A stretch of 64,000 bases of DNA. Source: [Streptosporangium] indianense. Lineage in GTDB: Bacteria > Actinomycetota > Actinomycetes > Streptomycetales > Streptomycetaceae. The DNA lies in the NCBI RefSeq assembly GCF_021474405.1, contig NZ_JAKEIO010000009.1, forward strand, positions 1 to 64,000. The letters run 5' to 3'. Positions 15,776 to 24,164 of this stretch are shown piece by piece. Position 1 is the stretch's first letter, and each line of letters begins with the position of its first letter. Under the pieces are notes generated by a model, which saw nothing but the letters and a program-made list of their open reading frames with translations, searched no databases and was not told where the DNA came from. The position numbers and the translations under genes are program-made.

Positions 15776-16414
15776 GTGAGTGATGGTGAGGTGGACGAGT
15801 CGGTCCCGGCCAGGGCTGAGGACGCCTGGCTGATGGTGGCGGTGAGCACCGCCGGCGCTGCCGACTCCCTGCGGGTGCATGTGTGGCGCAAGCTGCGCGG
15901 ACTCGGGGCGGTGTATGTGCAACAGTCGGTGTGCCTGTTGCCCGACCGTCCGCCGGTCGCGGGCACCGTGCGCAAGCTGGTGGACAAGGTCCGCGCCGAG
16001 GGCGGCACGGCCCGCCTGCTGCACCTGACCCTGACCGACCCGGTCGAGCGCGGCGAAGTCATCGGCGAGTTCCGCGCCTCCGTCACCGCTGAGTACGGCG
16101 AGGTCCTGGCACGCCTCCCGGCGTTCTTCGCTGAGATCGAAGCCGAGACGGCCAAGGGCCGCACCACCTTCGCCGAGGTTGAGGAGTCCGAGGCGGATCT
16201 GGCCCGATTCGAGACGTGGGTCGGCAAGATCGCGGTCCGTGATTACTTCGCCGCGCCAATCGGTGCCGAGGTCCGTGCCGAACTGGAGCGCGCCCGCACC
16301 GCGATGACGGTGTTAGAGGCCGCCGCCCTCGCCGCCGACACCAGCCCCGACACACGCACGGGGCGCGACCGGGCCCGGCTGCGCGCCGCAGGAGGAGAAG
16401 GACACCGCCCGTGA
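15776..16414 (+). CDS. chrB: ChrB-like regulatory protein (PaaX/ChrB N-terminal family)
   Basis: A protein of 212 residues. The N-terminal region (AWLMVAVSTAGAADSLRVHV then KLRGLGAVYVQQSVCLLPD) matches the winged-helix-like ChrB domain associated with chromate resistance. It ends in a charged helical stretch (RFETWVGKIAVRDYFAAP). GTG 15776 is chosen because it is in frame with no RBS but sits at the expected transcription start of TATCAT, which suggests a leaderless mRNA. Its stop overlaps the next start (GTGA). No chromate transporter ChrA is present nearby, so the inducer may not be chromate. Confidence 0.8.
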   Translation: MSDGEVDESVPARAEDAWLMVAVSTAGAADSLRVHVWRKLRGLGAVYVQQSVCLLPDRPPVAGTVRKLVDKVRAEGGTARLLHLTLTDPVERGEVIGEFRASVTAEYGEVLARLPAFFAEIEAETAKGRTTFAEVEESEADLARFETWVGKIAVRDYFAAPIGAEVRAELERARTAMTVLEAAALAADTSPDTRTGRDRARLRAAGGEGHRP

Positions 16415-16827
16415 ACATCTGGTGGTCCACAGCCCTTGCCCTGGTCGGCGGTCTGATGCTGCTCTGGCTGCTCGCCCTCGCCGCCCTCGCTCTCGTCCTC
16501 CCGCATGGGAACCTGCTGACCGAGGCGATCCGGCTGCTGCCAGAGCTGCTGAGGCTCATCCCACGCCTGGCCCGCGACCACACCCTGCCGCGCGGCGTGC
16601 GCGTCCGGCTGTGGCTGCTGCTCGGCTACCTGGCCATGCCGATCGACCTGGTACCGGACTTCATTCCCGTCCTCGGCTACGCAGACGACGCCATCGTGAT
16701 CGCCGCCGTTCTGCGCTCGGTCGTCCGCCACGCCGGGCCCGAGGCCCTGGCCCGGCACTGGCCCGGCACCGACGACGGGCTCAGTGCGATACGCCGCCTC
16801 GCCGGCCTGCCCGCCACCCGAACCTGA
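16411..16827 (+). CDS. DUF1232 membrane protein
   Basis: A protein of 138 residues starting with GTG 16411 inside the end of the ChrB-like gene, so it is translationally coupled. It has an N-terminal membrane segment (STALALVGGLMLLWLLALAA) and then the DUF1232 (YkvA) motif LLGYLAMPIDLVPDFIPVLG followed by YADDAIVIAAVLRSVVRH. The biochemical function of the family is unknown. Confidence 0.85.
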   Translation: MNIWWSTALALVGGLMLLWLLALAALALVLPHGNLLTEAIRLLPELLRLIPRLARDHTLPRGVRVRLWLLLGYLAMPIDLVPDFIPVLGYADDAIVIAAVLRSVVRHAGPEALARHWPGTDDGLSAIRRLAGLPATRT

Positions 16828-16956
16828 CGAGCACCGCCTGGAGAACCTCCTCCCCCGAAGTCGGGCTCGGGTCCACGTGTGAGCTGTCAGGCGCTTTGAG
16901 GGGCAGGCGTGCCGTATCCGGTGCTCCTTCGTGGGCCTGGCGGGAAGGAGAGGGGT

Positions 16957-18267
16957 ATGGACGACTTCGAGGTGGACCAGGTGGTCCAGCGGGCGCTGGA
17001 CCGGTTGACCCTTTTGGCGGAGACCACCACCGCCATGACCAGCACGCTCGATTCGTATGCCGCGGTGCGGCGGGTGTGCCGGATCCTGGTGCCACAGCTG
17101 GCCGACTGGTGCGCGGTCGACCTGCTCGACGACGACGGACGCCCCCGCAGGGTCAGCGTCGTGCACCGCAATCCCGACATACTGCCGGTCGGCGGACTGA
17201 CCGGGCTACTGCCCGACATCCCGGAAGATCCGGTCGGGCCGCTCTCACGCGCGCTCATCGGTGCCGGCCCCCTGCTGCTGACCGCAGGCGACATCCCCAG
17301 CCCCGACAAGGCCGCCGACCCGCTGCACGCCCGCCAGCTTGAGCTGTTCGACCAGCTCGGCACCCAGACCGCTGTGGTCGCCCCCGTGCGCGCCCGCCGG
17401 CAAGTCCTCGGCGCCCTGACCATCGGCCGCTCCGCAGACCGAGCCCCTCTCACAGCCGACGACCTCGCCATGGTGGAGGACCTGACCCACCGCATCGCTC
17501 TGGGCGTGGACAACGCGCGGCTGCACCGCGAGACCCAGCACATCGCCGAACGCCTCCAGCGCTCCCTCTTGCCCACCCTTCCCAAAACAGGCCCGCTGCA
17601 AATGGCCGCCCGCTACGCCCCTGCCGCCGCCACCGCCGAAGTCGGGGGCGACTGGTACGACAGCTTCCCCCTGCCAGGCGGAAGCACCACCATGATCATG
17701 GGCGACGTCACCGGCCACGACCTACGCGCCGCCATCACCATGAGCCAGCTGCGCAACATGCTGCGCGGCATCGGCTGCGACCGCCAAGAACCCCCCGGGC
17801 ACATCCTGCGCCGCCTCGACCTCGCACACGGCATCCTCTATCCGCAGGCCACAGCCACGTGCCTGTACGCCCTGCTCGACCAGGACGACAACGGAGGCTG
17901 GACGATCACCTACTCCAGCGCCGGCCACCCACCACCTCTGCTGGTCACCCACGAAGGCGACACCCACTACCTCCGAGGCGGCCGCGGCCTTCTGCTCGGG
18001 GTCGACCCCAGCCTCCCGCGTCACCACGCCACCGAAACGCTGCCTGCCCGTTCAACCCTTCTCATGTACACCGACGGCCTCATCGAACGCCGAGGCGAAG
18101 ACCTCACCCACGGCATGACCCGCCTACGACAACACGCCGCCGCCCTCGCCCGCGAAGACCTCGACACCTTCTGCGACGAACTCCTCGCCGGCATGGCAAC
18201 TGACCACGCCGACGACATCGCCCTCCTCGTCACACGAACCCCCACCCGGCCACAGCGCCTCACGTAG
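16957..18267 (+). CDS. GAF-SpoIIE (PP2C) serine phosphatase
   Basis: A protein of 436 residues from ATG 16957 behind GGAAGGAG. Residues 1-200 are a GAF-type sensor (TAMTSTLDSYAAVRRVCRIL, and later QTAVVAPVRARRQVLGALTI). A SpoIIE/RsbU phosphatase domain follows, with metal-binding signatures EVGGDWYDSFPL, IMGDVTGHDLRAAITM, YSSAGHPPPLL, LLMYTDGLIERRG and DDIALLV. Such enzymes dephosphorylate STAS anti-anti-sigma proteins. Several STAS and kinase partners are encoded at 36.9-41.6 kb. It stands alone in its transcription unit. Confidence 0.93.
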   Translation: MDDFEVDQVVQRALDRLTLLAETTTAMTSTLDSYAAVRRVCRILVPQLADWCAVDLLDDDGRPRRVSVVHRNPDILPVGGLTGLLPDIPEDPVGPLSRALIGAGPLLLTAGDIPSPDKAADPLHARQLELFDQLGTQTAVVAPVRARRQVLGALTIGRSADRAPLTADDLAMVEDLTHRIALGVDNARLHRETQHIAERLQRSLLPTLPKTGPLQMAARYAPAAATAEVGGDWYDSFPLPGGSTTMIMGDVTGHDLRAAITMSQLRNMLRGIGCDRQEPPGHILRRLDLAHGILYPQATATCLYALLDQDDNGGWTITYSSAGHPPPLLVTHEGDTHYLRGGRGLLLGVDPSLPRHHATETLPARSTLLMYTDGLIERRGEDLTHGMTRLRQHAAALAREDLDTFCDELLAGMATDHADDIALLVTRTPTRPQRLT

Positions 18268-18289
18268 CCCTCGACAGGCAGGTGCCGAA

Positions 18290-18476
18290 AGCTTGATGAC
18301 GATCTTGAGATCGCCATCAGGGCATTGCCTGAGGAACTCGTCCGGTGGTGGGCCGGGCCGACCGGAGTGAATCCAGGCATATCGCGCATCCGTCTGACCA
18401 GCGACCAGATGCCCTTCTGCGGGTTCAGGTCCGGCGCATAGGTGGGGAACCCGCAGGACCACACCCTTCCTCGCAC
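18290..18476 (-). pseudogene. C-terminal fragment of an IS630-type transposase
   Basis: The segment FPTYAPDLNPQKGIWSLVRR matches the last catalytic block of IS630-family DDE transposases (usual form LPTYAPDLNPVEGIW). The Glu of the usual VEGIW is replaced by KGIW, so the catalytic acid is lost. Only about 60 residues remain and no IS ends are seen. Confidence 0.55.
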
Positions 18477-18480
18477 CAGG

Positions 18481-18852
18481 TCAGCTCAGAGAGGTGAGCC
18501 GTCGCGGGGGTGGAACAGCTAGCAGCAGCTCCCATAGCGGCCGGGACCCGGAGGCCCACACGGCGAGGGTCTGGCGGTCCACGACGCGCAGCAGCTGCTG
18601 CTTGGCGAAGGTGACGGCCGGCCGGGTCACCCGGCCGTTGGTCACGATCACTGCGACATCCGCGCCGTGTACCTGGCGGGCCGTGCCGTTGAGGACCTGC
18701 GGATCCGGTGTGCCCACGACCGAGCCGCGCGCGCCGTCGCGGCGGTGCTTGCACCGGATCACCCAGCGTCGCCCGAGCGGGTCGGTAGCCTTCACGTCCG
18801 CGCCGAGGTCGCCGCCCCCGCCCACGCGCTGCGTGTTCTGGCGGCAATGGGA
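18481..18852 (-). pseudogene. Mrr-like restriction endonuclease, C-terminal fragment
   Basis: The segment TQRVGGGGDLGADVKATD then RRWVIRCKHRRDG and QVLNGTARQVHGADVAVIVT matches the Mrr catalytic fold: the GxGDxGxD motif followed by QxK. In the QxK motif the Gln is Arg (RCK). The C-terminus (FAKQQLLRVVDRQTLAVWAS) is present to a TGA at 18481, but the N-terminal DNA-recognition part is missing or in other frames. Type IV enzymes of this family cut modified DNA; this copy is a remnant. Confidence 0.55.
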
Positions 18853-19138
18853 CACGTTGGGTGGTGGAACGCCGCCCATGCAAGACGCACGGCACACGCG
18901 GCACTGACAAAGCTGAACCTGGCGGCAAGCTCCTCAGCTTGCCCTCGTCTGCCGCATGGGGCGAGAGACTGGCCATCTGTGACTGCCTCGACGGCCCGAA
19001 ACGGCATCTCGGCGGAGGGGACCAGCCACGCCCAATCGGACGCAAACCTGCGACACCGCCCCTGCCGTTTCGGACCGGCAGCGCAGCGGCTGAAGACCGC
19101 AGGAGAACAGAACCCCAGCGGCCGAGCGCAATCCCGAC

Positions 19139-19340
19139 ATGAGGCCGATCACCGAAGCACACGCGGCACGACCAGGCCTCGGCCGTGATCGAGGTCGCCA
19201 CCGCAGACGACCAGACCGCACTTGCGGTCCAAGAACTGCTTGTTGGCCGGCGGGCGACCGCACCTGCAGATGGCCCGGGAACTCGGTGAGCCCGGTACGA
19301 CGCGCTGCCTGGACGTGCGCGAGCCCCTCAGTTCCAGCAC
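19139..19340 (+). pseudogene. DUF6207 gene, frameshifted
   Basis: Begins ATG 19139 (MRPITEAHAARPGL). After one extra G near 19169 it continues as VIEVATADDQTALAVQELL; the last third (ELGEPGTTRCLDVRE) is in yet another frame. Compared with intact DUF6207 proteins this needs two single-base corrections. The first 80 bases are closely related to the truncated copy at 4768. Confidence 0.5.
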
Positions 19341-19427
19341 CCTGGTCCGGGCCGACTACCCACCTCGAAGGTCGAAGACGGCTGCCGGACCGGACCAGAT
19401 GCTGGAGCCCGCGCACCTGCGCCTCCG

Positions 19428-19617
19428 TTACGGCGCCCGCTCGTACTCCACCGTCTGACTCGGGCAGGTGTCAGCCAGCTGACGCAGGGCGACCAGCTCG
19501 CCTTCATCGGCGGCCAGATCCCGACGGAGTTTTGTGCCCACCCACTCTGCGGCGTAGCGGCAGTGCGTATCGGCGGTGGGCGGAAGCCACTGGGCGGGAC
19601 CCTGGTCGGCCTTGCTG
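19428..19617 (-). pseudogene. C-terminal fragment of a secreted HNH-type nuclease
   Basis: The 62 residues ending at TAA 19428 contain WLPPTADTHCRYAAEWVGTK then LRRDLAADEGEL and LADTCPSQTVEY. This is the typical C-terminus of Streptomyces secreted HNH endonuclease (DUF1524-like) proteins, in which a Cys pair brackets the region. The catalytic HNH part and signal peptide are missing. Confidence 0.5.
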
Positions 19618-19652
19618 CGGTTCGAGCGTGACCGCGGCGAGCGCCCCTTCGA

Positions 19653-19823
19653 TTGCCGTACGACGACGCCTTCTTCGTGGTGAACCACCTGCACGCGAAG
19701 AGGGAACCGGCGGTGTTCGTGAACGGCGCTCGTGTGTGGCTGAAGGTCCTGCGCGAGCAGCATCCGGAAGACCACAGCGCGCTGTTCCAGGAGCTGACCC
19801 GGCAGGAGCAGCAGCCAGCCTGA
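19653..19823 (+). pseudogene. Short coding remnant of unknown family
   Basis: A 56-codon frame from TTG 19653: LPYDDAFFVVNHLHAKREPA then VFVNGARVWLKVLREQHPED. Amino-acid make-up and codon use look genuinely coding, but there is no RBS and no known family was recognised. It is followed closely by a terminator hairpin, as expected for the 3' end of a former gene. Confidence 0.35.
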
Positions 19824-19836
19824 GGTCGAAACGCAA

Positions 19837-19876
19837 AAGGCCCGCACCCCTGCGGCGTTCGCCGGGGGTGGGCCTT
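19837..19876 (+). terminator. Hairpin terminator
   Basis: Arms AAGGCCCGCACCCC and GGGGTGGGCCTT, with one bulged G. It begins 13 bp after the TGA at 19823. Confidence 0.65.
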
Positions 19877-20038
19877 CGCAGTGGCCAGCCGGTTCATGCA
19901 CGAGTTCCCGAGCTTCTTCGGGTCCTCGTGCCCTCAGCTCCTCGCAGGTGAACCTCGGTTCGTAGGTGGTGCCGCGCCTGGTGTGGCCGGACCCGCCGCA
20001 CTGGGTACGGGAGCCGTCCACGCCGTCCAGGTCCAAGG

Positions 20039-20206
20039 AACTCCCTGGACATCTACGTCCAGCACGAGAACCCAGGCCCCGACCGCGCGCGCAACTGGCC
20101 CCCAGCACCCGCAGGCAGCTTCAACGTCTTCCTAGGCCTGTACTGGCCCCAGCAGCCCGCCCTCACCGGCGACTGGACCCCGCCGACGCTGCAACGTACC
20201 AGCTGA
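20039..20206 (+). pseudogene. C-terminal fragment of a DUF1254/DUF1214 protein
   Basis: The last 55 residues, NSLDIYVQHENPGPDRARNW then PPAPAGSFNVFLGLYWPQQP, match the highly conserved end of DUF1214 proteins (usual form LxLYVQxxxPGxxxxxNWLPAPxGxF). No start or upstream domain is present in frame. A strong terminator begins at the stop codon. Confidence 0.6.
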
Positions 20207-20242
20207 ACCCTGCAGGCCCCCGGGTATCTCCCCTGCAGGGTT
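20206..20242. terminator. Strong perfect hairpin terminator
   Basis: Perfect 11-base arms AACCCTGCAGG and CCTGCAGGGTT around a 15-base loop. It overlaps the stop of the DUF1214 remnant and also faces the convergent GAP-family gene. Confidence 0.75.
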
Positions 20243-20304
20243 CCTTGTCGATCACTATGGGGTCCGCCGACCAGGGTGTTGAGACGCAGCTGGGGCCTCC
20301 TGCC

Positions 20305-20949
20305 TCAGGCGACCAGCTCATAGATGCTCACGGCCGTCAACCACAGGCCAGCAAGGAGGGAGAGCGTGACAATCAACTGCTCCTGGTGCTGGTCCAGCCA
20401 GTTCCGCAGGGCGTTGAGCCGGGCTTCCGCGGCCGCCGGTGCCCAGACCGAGTACATCTCCATCACGATGAGACTGAGCGTGGCCAGCAGGCAGTAGCCG
20501 GTCAGCGCGAGCCAGTCGCCGGCGGTGGAGAGGTTCGCCTCAAGGGCCGTCGCAGCACCGGCGGCGACCAGCGCCCAGGGCTGCACCAGCCAGGCCACAC
20601 CGGCGGCCGCGACCGGAGAGGCGTTGTCGATCAGGGCGGCCCAGCGCGGTGGGCCGTGCGGGCGGGGCGGCCGGTGCCGCCGGTGCGCGCCGTACAGCAC
20701 CAGGGCCAGACCGATGACGAGTTTTGCGGCGATCACGATTGTCGAGGGCGCGCTGTGGCGGGTCGGGGGCTGCCCGCCGGTCAGCAGCACTACAACGGCA
20801 ATTACGGCGATCAGGTTGGCCAGCCACGACAACAGGAACACCAGACCCTGACGGACTCCGCGCCGCGAGGAGAGCAGCAGGATAAAGGCGCTGTTGTGCA
20901 AGGGTCCAAGGGTGATGGCCGTACCGATCACCATCAGGTCGAGGACCAT
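20305..20949 (-). CDS. GAP family (Sap-like) membrane protein
   Basis: A protein of 214 residues with six predicted membrane segments. The N-terminus (LDLMVIGTAITLGPLHNSAF, then ILLLSSRRG) and C-terminal segment fit the GAP/Sap family, named after the mycobacterial sulfolipid-addressing protein that helps move glycolipids across the membrane. ATG 20949 has AGGAG 11 bases upstream; a GTG at 20961 is less likely. The substrate here is unknown. It is a single-gene unit. Confidence 0.8.
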   Translation of the reverse strand: MVLDLMVIGTAITLGPLHNSAFILLLSSRRGVRQGLVFLLSWLANLIAVIAVVVLLTGGQPPTRHSAPSTIVIAAKLVIGLALVLYGAHRRHRPPRPHGPPRWAALIDNASPVAAAGVAWLVQPWALVAAGAATALEANLSTAGDWLALTGYCLLATLSLIVMEMYSVWAPAAAEARLNALRNWLDQHQEQLIVTLSLLAGLWLTAVSIYELVA

Positions 20950-21218
20950 CGGACCAGGCACTCCTGGGTGTCAGGGCCGTCCGCCACTCATGGATCAGGG
21001 ACCGGCCGGCAGAGGGAGGCAGCGCGGTCACAGTGCCGCATCCCGACTGTGCAGGTGGTGACCTGGCGGGTCAAGCACGCCACGCCCGTGAAGCCCTGCC
21101 CGTCGGGTTTGGGCAATGGCTCGTCGGTTAACGTCTGCCTCGACTTCCACTAAGGGCTGTCCCATAAATGATCTTCGGGTCGCCTCAGGCATGCTGGGCC
21201 GTCGTGCGACCCGCTTGC

Positions 21219-21860
21219 CTATCCGGCGAGAGCGAGGTTGTGCATCCGGGTGATGCCGAGCATGGCGTGTTCGGTCTGGCCGCGCTCACGGCGGTGCGGG
21301 ACGACGAGTCCGGTTCCCGGGTAGCCGCCGTCGGCGATCGTCGTGGTCTTGCCGACGGCGGCCTTGGCGCCGGACTCATCCCACGCCTTGCAGTCGTTTC
21401 GGTTCCCGGCCAGCGGCCGGCCGACCACGACGACCAGCCGGGTGTCGGCGTCGATGACGACCTGATGGTTGGTGGAGTACCGGTAGTTCTTCGACCGCTC
21501 CGCGATGGTGTGGTCACGCGTGGGGACCAGCGTGCCGTCCACGACGAGCACGGCGTCCTTCGCGAACCGCTTGCGGGGCCGGAGAGCGAGCGTCGGCCCG
21601 AGGTGGTCGATGATGCGGTCCGCGGCCGACTTCGAGACCCCGAACAGTGGAGCGAGCTGTCGCATGGTCAGGTTGGTGCGCCAGTAGGCCACGACGAGCA
21701 GGGCCCGGTCTTCCAGCGGAAGGCTCCAGGGCCGGCCCTTGCGGACTGCGTCCGCACCCTCGCGCCGCAGAATTGTCACCAGCTTCCCGAAGGCACGAGG
21801 ACTCAGCCCGGAGAACGGGGCTGTCCAGGAAGACTCCGACGGCGTGATCACATCAGCCAT
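21219..21860 (-). CDS. IS5-type (DDE_Tnp_4) transposase with an internal deletion
   Basis: A protein of 213 residues. The N-terminal helix-turn-helix (LTMRQLAPLFGVSKSAADRI) and the first two catalytic Asp regions (VLVVDGTLVPTRDH, ADGGYPGTG) are intact. Then VPHRRERGQTE runs directly into HAMLGITRMHNLALAG. Relatives have about 45 residues between these, including the catalytic Glu in RARVEHTFARMKTWK. The deletion is in frame, so a stable but probably inactive protein results. Confidence 0.75.
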   Translation of the reverse strand: MADVITPSESSWTAPFSGLSPRAFGKLVTILRREGADAVRKGRPWSLPLEDRALLVVAYWRTNLTMRQLAPLFGVSKSAADRIIDHLGPTLALRPRKRFAKDAVLVVDGTLVPTRDHTIAERSKNYRYSTNHQVVIDADTRLVVVVGRPLAGNRNDCKAWDESGAKAAVGKTTTIADGGYPGTGLVVPHRRERGQTEHAMLGITRMHNLALAG

Positions 21861-21903
21861 ATCAAGATCGTTCCACGGGTGTGATCAACGGTTCGGCCGC
21901 CTA

Positions 21904-22527
21904 TCAGCTGCCGCTCAGCGGAGATTCCCACGTGGGGTCGTGTCGGGATCTCCTCGTGAGGTGGGCCAGCAGATGCTCCGCCGCGATGGACGCAGTGTCT
22001 TGCGGCGCGCCGACTACGGTCAGGGCGGCGACAAGCCTTGCGGATGCTGTTTCCGGCATGTCCGGGTCGGTGAGGAGGGGAAGCAGTAGCAGGAGGCGGG
22101 TGACTGTGTCCTGGACGCCTTCGGCCGCCAGGGCTGGGTTGTCGGCGATCCGGATCAGTTCGAGCCACGTCAGCCCCGTGCCCGAGAAGTCGCCGTCCCA
22201 GCTGGCGATCTGCTCGACGTAGCTTCTGCCTGGATGGGTGAGGAGGTAGTCGGTGCCGTAGTCGCCGTCCAGGTTGCGGTAGATCACCACGGCTCCGGGG
22301 CCGTCTTCTACCGGCACCCTGAACACTGGCCAGCGTTCAGGATCGAAGAGGACCTCGGACAGGGCGTCGGCATCGGCGCCGTCCTCGCCGAACCACTCCG
22401 GAACCGGGCGCTCGGCACACCCCCCGTCGCTACACATCGCCATGAGGTAGTTCGACCAGAAGCCCGGGTGGACCAGAAGTGACTCACCCGGCACCAGCGG
22501 GCCAACGTCGTATCCCTTGATCAGCAC
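21904..22527 (-). CDS. Unknown 207-residue passenger protein
   Basis: Acidic protein, no signal peptide or membrane segment, starting with GTG 22527 (weak AGGA upstream). Features include VVIYRNLDGDYGTDYLLTHP, then a Leu-rich helical second half (VTRLLLLLPLLTDPDMPE). It looks like a conserved Streptomyces hypothetical protein; no function was recognised. It lies upstream of the transposase on the same strand, within the same pair of inverted repeats, and appears intact while the transposase is damaged. Confidence 0.65.
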   Translation of the reverse strand: MLIKGYDVGPLVPGESLLVHPGFWSNYLMAMCSDGGCAERPVPEWFGEDGADADALSEVLFDPERWPVFRVPVEDGPGAVVIYRNLDGDYGTDYLLTHPGRSYVEQIASWDGDFSGTGLTWLELIRIADNPALAAEGVQDTVTRLLLLLPLLTDPDMPETASARLVAALTVVGAPQDTASIAAEHLLAHLTRRSRHDPTWESPLSGS

Positions 22528-22610
22528 CTCTCGATCCTGTCACCAGCCACTGACATGGCGGGATCCGGGATCGGCAAGGAGACGCAGCCCAGTTACGGGA
22601 CAGCCCTTAG

Positions 22611-23430
22611 GTTCTGTCTCTTCGGTAAGCGCCGGGTCCAGATGAGGATGCCCGCGAGGTGGAGTGCGGCCTGGTAGGTAGGCGATCGCGAGTTTGTCAG
22701 TTCGTGTGGCCAGGCCGCGCCATTGTTTGAGGCGGTTGATGCACCGCTCGACGGCGTTCCGCTGCTTGTACGCGTCCGCGTCGAAGGCGGGTGGACGGCC
22801 GCCGAGTCGGCCTCGTCGCAGGCGGTGACCGACTTGGTCGGAGGGCTGCGGGTTGACCGCACGATTGCCCTGCCGTCGCAGGTGGCTGCGGATGGCGCGG
22901 GAGAAATACGCGCGGTCGGCCAGAACGGCGAGGGGCCGCGTTCGTGGCCTGCCCGGTCCGCTTCGAGGCACGCGGATGCGGGACATCACGGTTTCGAAGG
23001 CGGGTGCATCACCTGCTTGGCCTGCGGTGACGGTGAAGGCGAGGGGTTGTGCGCGGCCGTCTGCGGCCAGGTGGACCTTGGTGCTCAGCCCGCCGCGGGA
23101 GCGTCCGAGCGCGTGATCGGCGGGCTCACGGGCCGCCCCTTTTTGAGTGCACCGGCAGCGTGCTGGTGGGCCCGGCGACCGTGGAGTCCACCGACACCGT
23201 CCAGTCGATGTCGTCATCGGTGTCCGCCGCCAGGCCGGCGGCGAGGAGCATCCCCCAGGTGCCATCGGGCCCATCTGATCAGTCGCTTGTGAGCGGTCTG
23301 GAATGAGCCGAGCTCGTCCGGTAGGTCCCGCCAGGGCGAGTTGGTGCGGTACTTCCACGCGATGGCCTCAAGAGTGCGTCGGTGGTCGGCCCATCGCCGC
23401 CCGCGGACCGGATCAGCCGGCATCAAAGGC
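22611..23430 (-). pseudogene. Decayed IS5-family transposase
   Basis: Pieces of one transposase in three frames: PLMPADPVRGRRWADHRRTL through FQTAHKRLIRWA; DGTWGMLL through DDIDWTVSVDSTV; then GAAREPADHALGRSRGGLST through DAYKQRNAVERCINRLKQWR; and last AALHLAGILIWTRR. At least three single-base shifts separate them. The start codon region is also lost. The catalytic motifs are individually present, but no full protein can be made. Confidence 0.7.
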
Positions 23431-23436
23431 TCGATC

Positions 23437-23463
23437 CGTCAGCCGGGCATTACGGTGGGACAC
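23437..23463 (-). pseudogene. First codons of an IS481-type transposase
   Basis: A GTG with a good RBS (GGAGGTCC upstream) starts VSHRNARLT, the usual opening of Streptomyces IS481 transposases. After nine codons the sequence becomes the decayed IS5 copy. It points opposite to the larger IS481 remnant at 23553. Confidence 0.4.
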
Positions 23464-23552
23464 GAGGACCTCCGTGCGGTGCGGTCCTGGACAGCTCCGC
23501 CACATCGGAGGTCTTCGGCATGATCAAGCCCGACGGCTGTCAACAACGCTCG

Positions 23553-23935
23553 TGATCAATACATCTAGCCGCCCGCCCCACCAGCCTGGTCGTGCCCCGG
23601 CCGTCATCGAGAAGCAGGTCGTGCGCATGCGCGGCGAGCACCGCATCGGACGGGTGCGGCTGGCCGCCCGATGCGGCATCGCCGCCTCCACCGCTCACCG
23701 CATCCTGCGGCCGTCACGGCCTGCCCGCCCTGGCAGCCTGTGACCGGGCCACCGGCGAACCCGTGCGCCGCTACGAACGCTCCCGGCCCGGCGAACTGCT
23801 CCATATCGACGTCAAGCTCGGCCGCATCCCGGACGGCGGTGGGGACAAGTTCCTCGGCCGGGCAGCCGGGAGCCCCAACAAGGACCGCCGCAACGGAGCC
23901 GGATGCGCCTACCTCACACTGCCGCCTGGTTCGCG
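23553..23935 (+). pseudogene. IS481-type transposase fragment, frameshifted
   Basis: The part VIEKQVVRMRGEHRIGRVRL then AARCGIAASTAHRIL is in one frame; HGLPALAACDRATGEPVRRY, then ERSRPGELLHIDVKLGRIPD in the next. The break is one extra base near 23713. The C-terminal half including most of the catalytic core is missing. Between here and the ABM gene (23936-24164) nothing was recognised. Confidence 0.65.
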
Positions 23936-24164
23936 CGACAAGGCGTCACCCCAAACTCTCCACCAGGTCCTCGCACCGGGCCTGCCAGGACGCTTCGAGC
24001 CGGGTACTGAGCTGGTCGGCGCCACCGGGGTCGGCGCGGTTCAGTTCGAGGGCCGACCGGTCCAATCGCTCCAGGACCACCTGGGTTCGGGTCCGTCACC
24101 TGATCCGCGGTCCAGAGGCCATCGCTGCTTGTAGTCCTTGGGTGGTGACGGGTGTGCGGGCGGG

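Larger units (their letters stand above)
21150..22610. mobile_element. IS-like unit with transposase and a passenger gene
   Basis: Bounded by a perfect 14-base inverted repeat: CTAAGGGCTGTCCC (21150-21163) and GGGACAGCCCTTAG (22597-22610). Similarity extends a few more bases inward. Inside are a defective IS5-type transposase and an unrelated 207-residue gene, both on the minus strand. No direct target duplication is visible. Either this is an IS that has picked up a passenger, or the right repeat belongs to a second partial copy. Confidence 0.55.

Noticed and set aside
15776..16827. Chromate resistance operon
   Set aside because: The ChrB-like protein is present, but no ChrA transporter is nearby, so naming the pathway would be unsupported.
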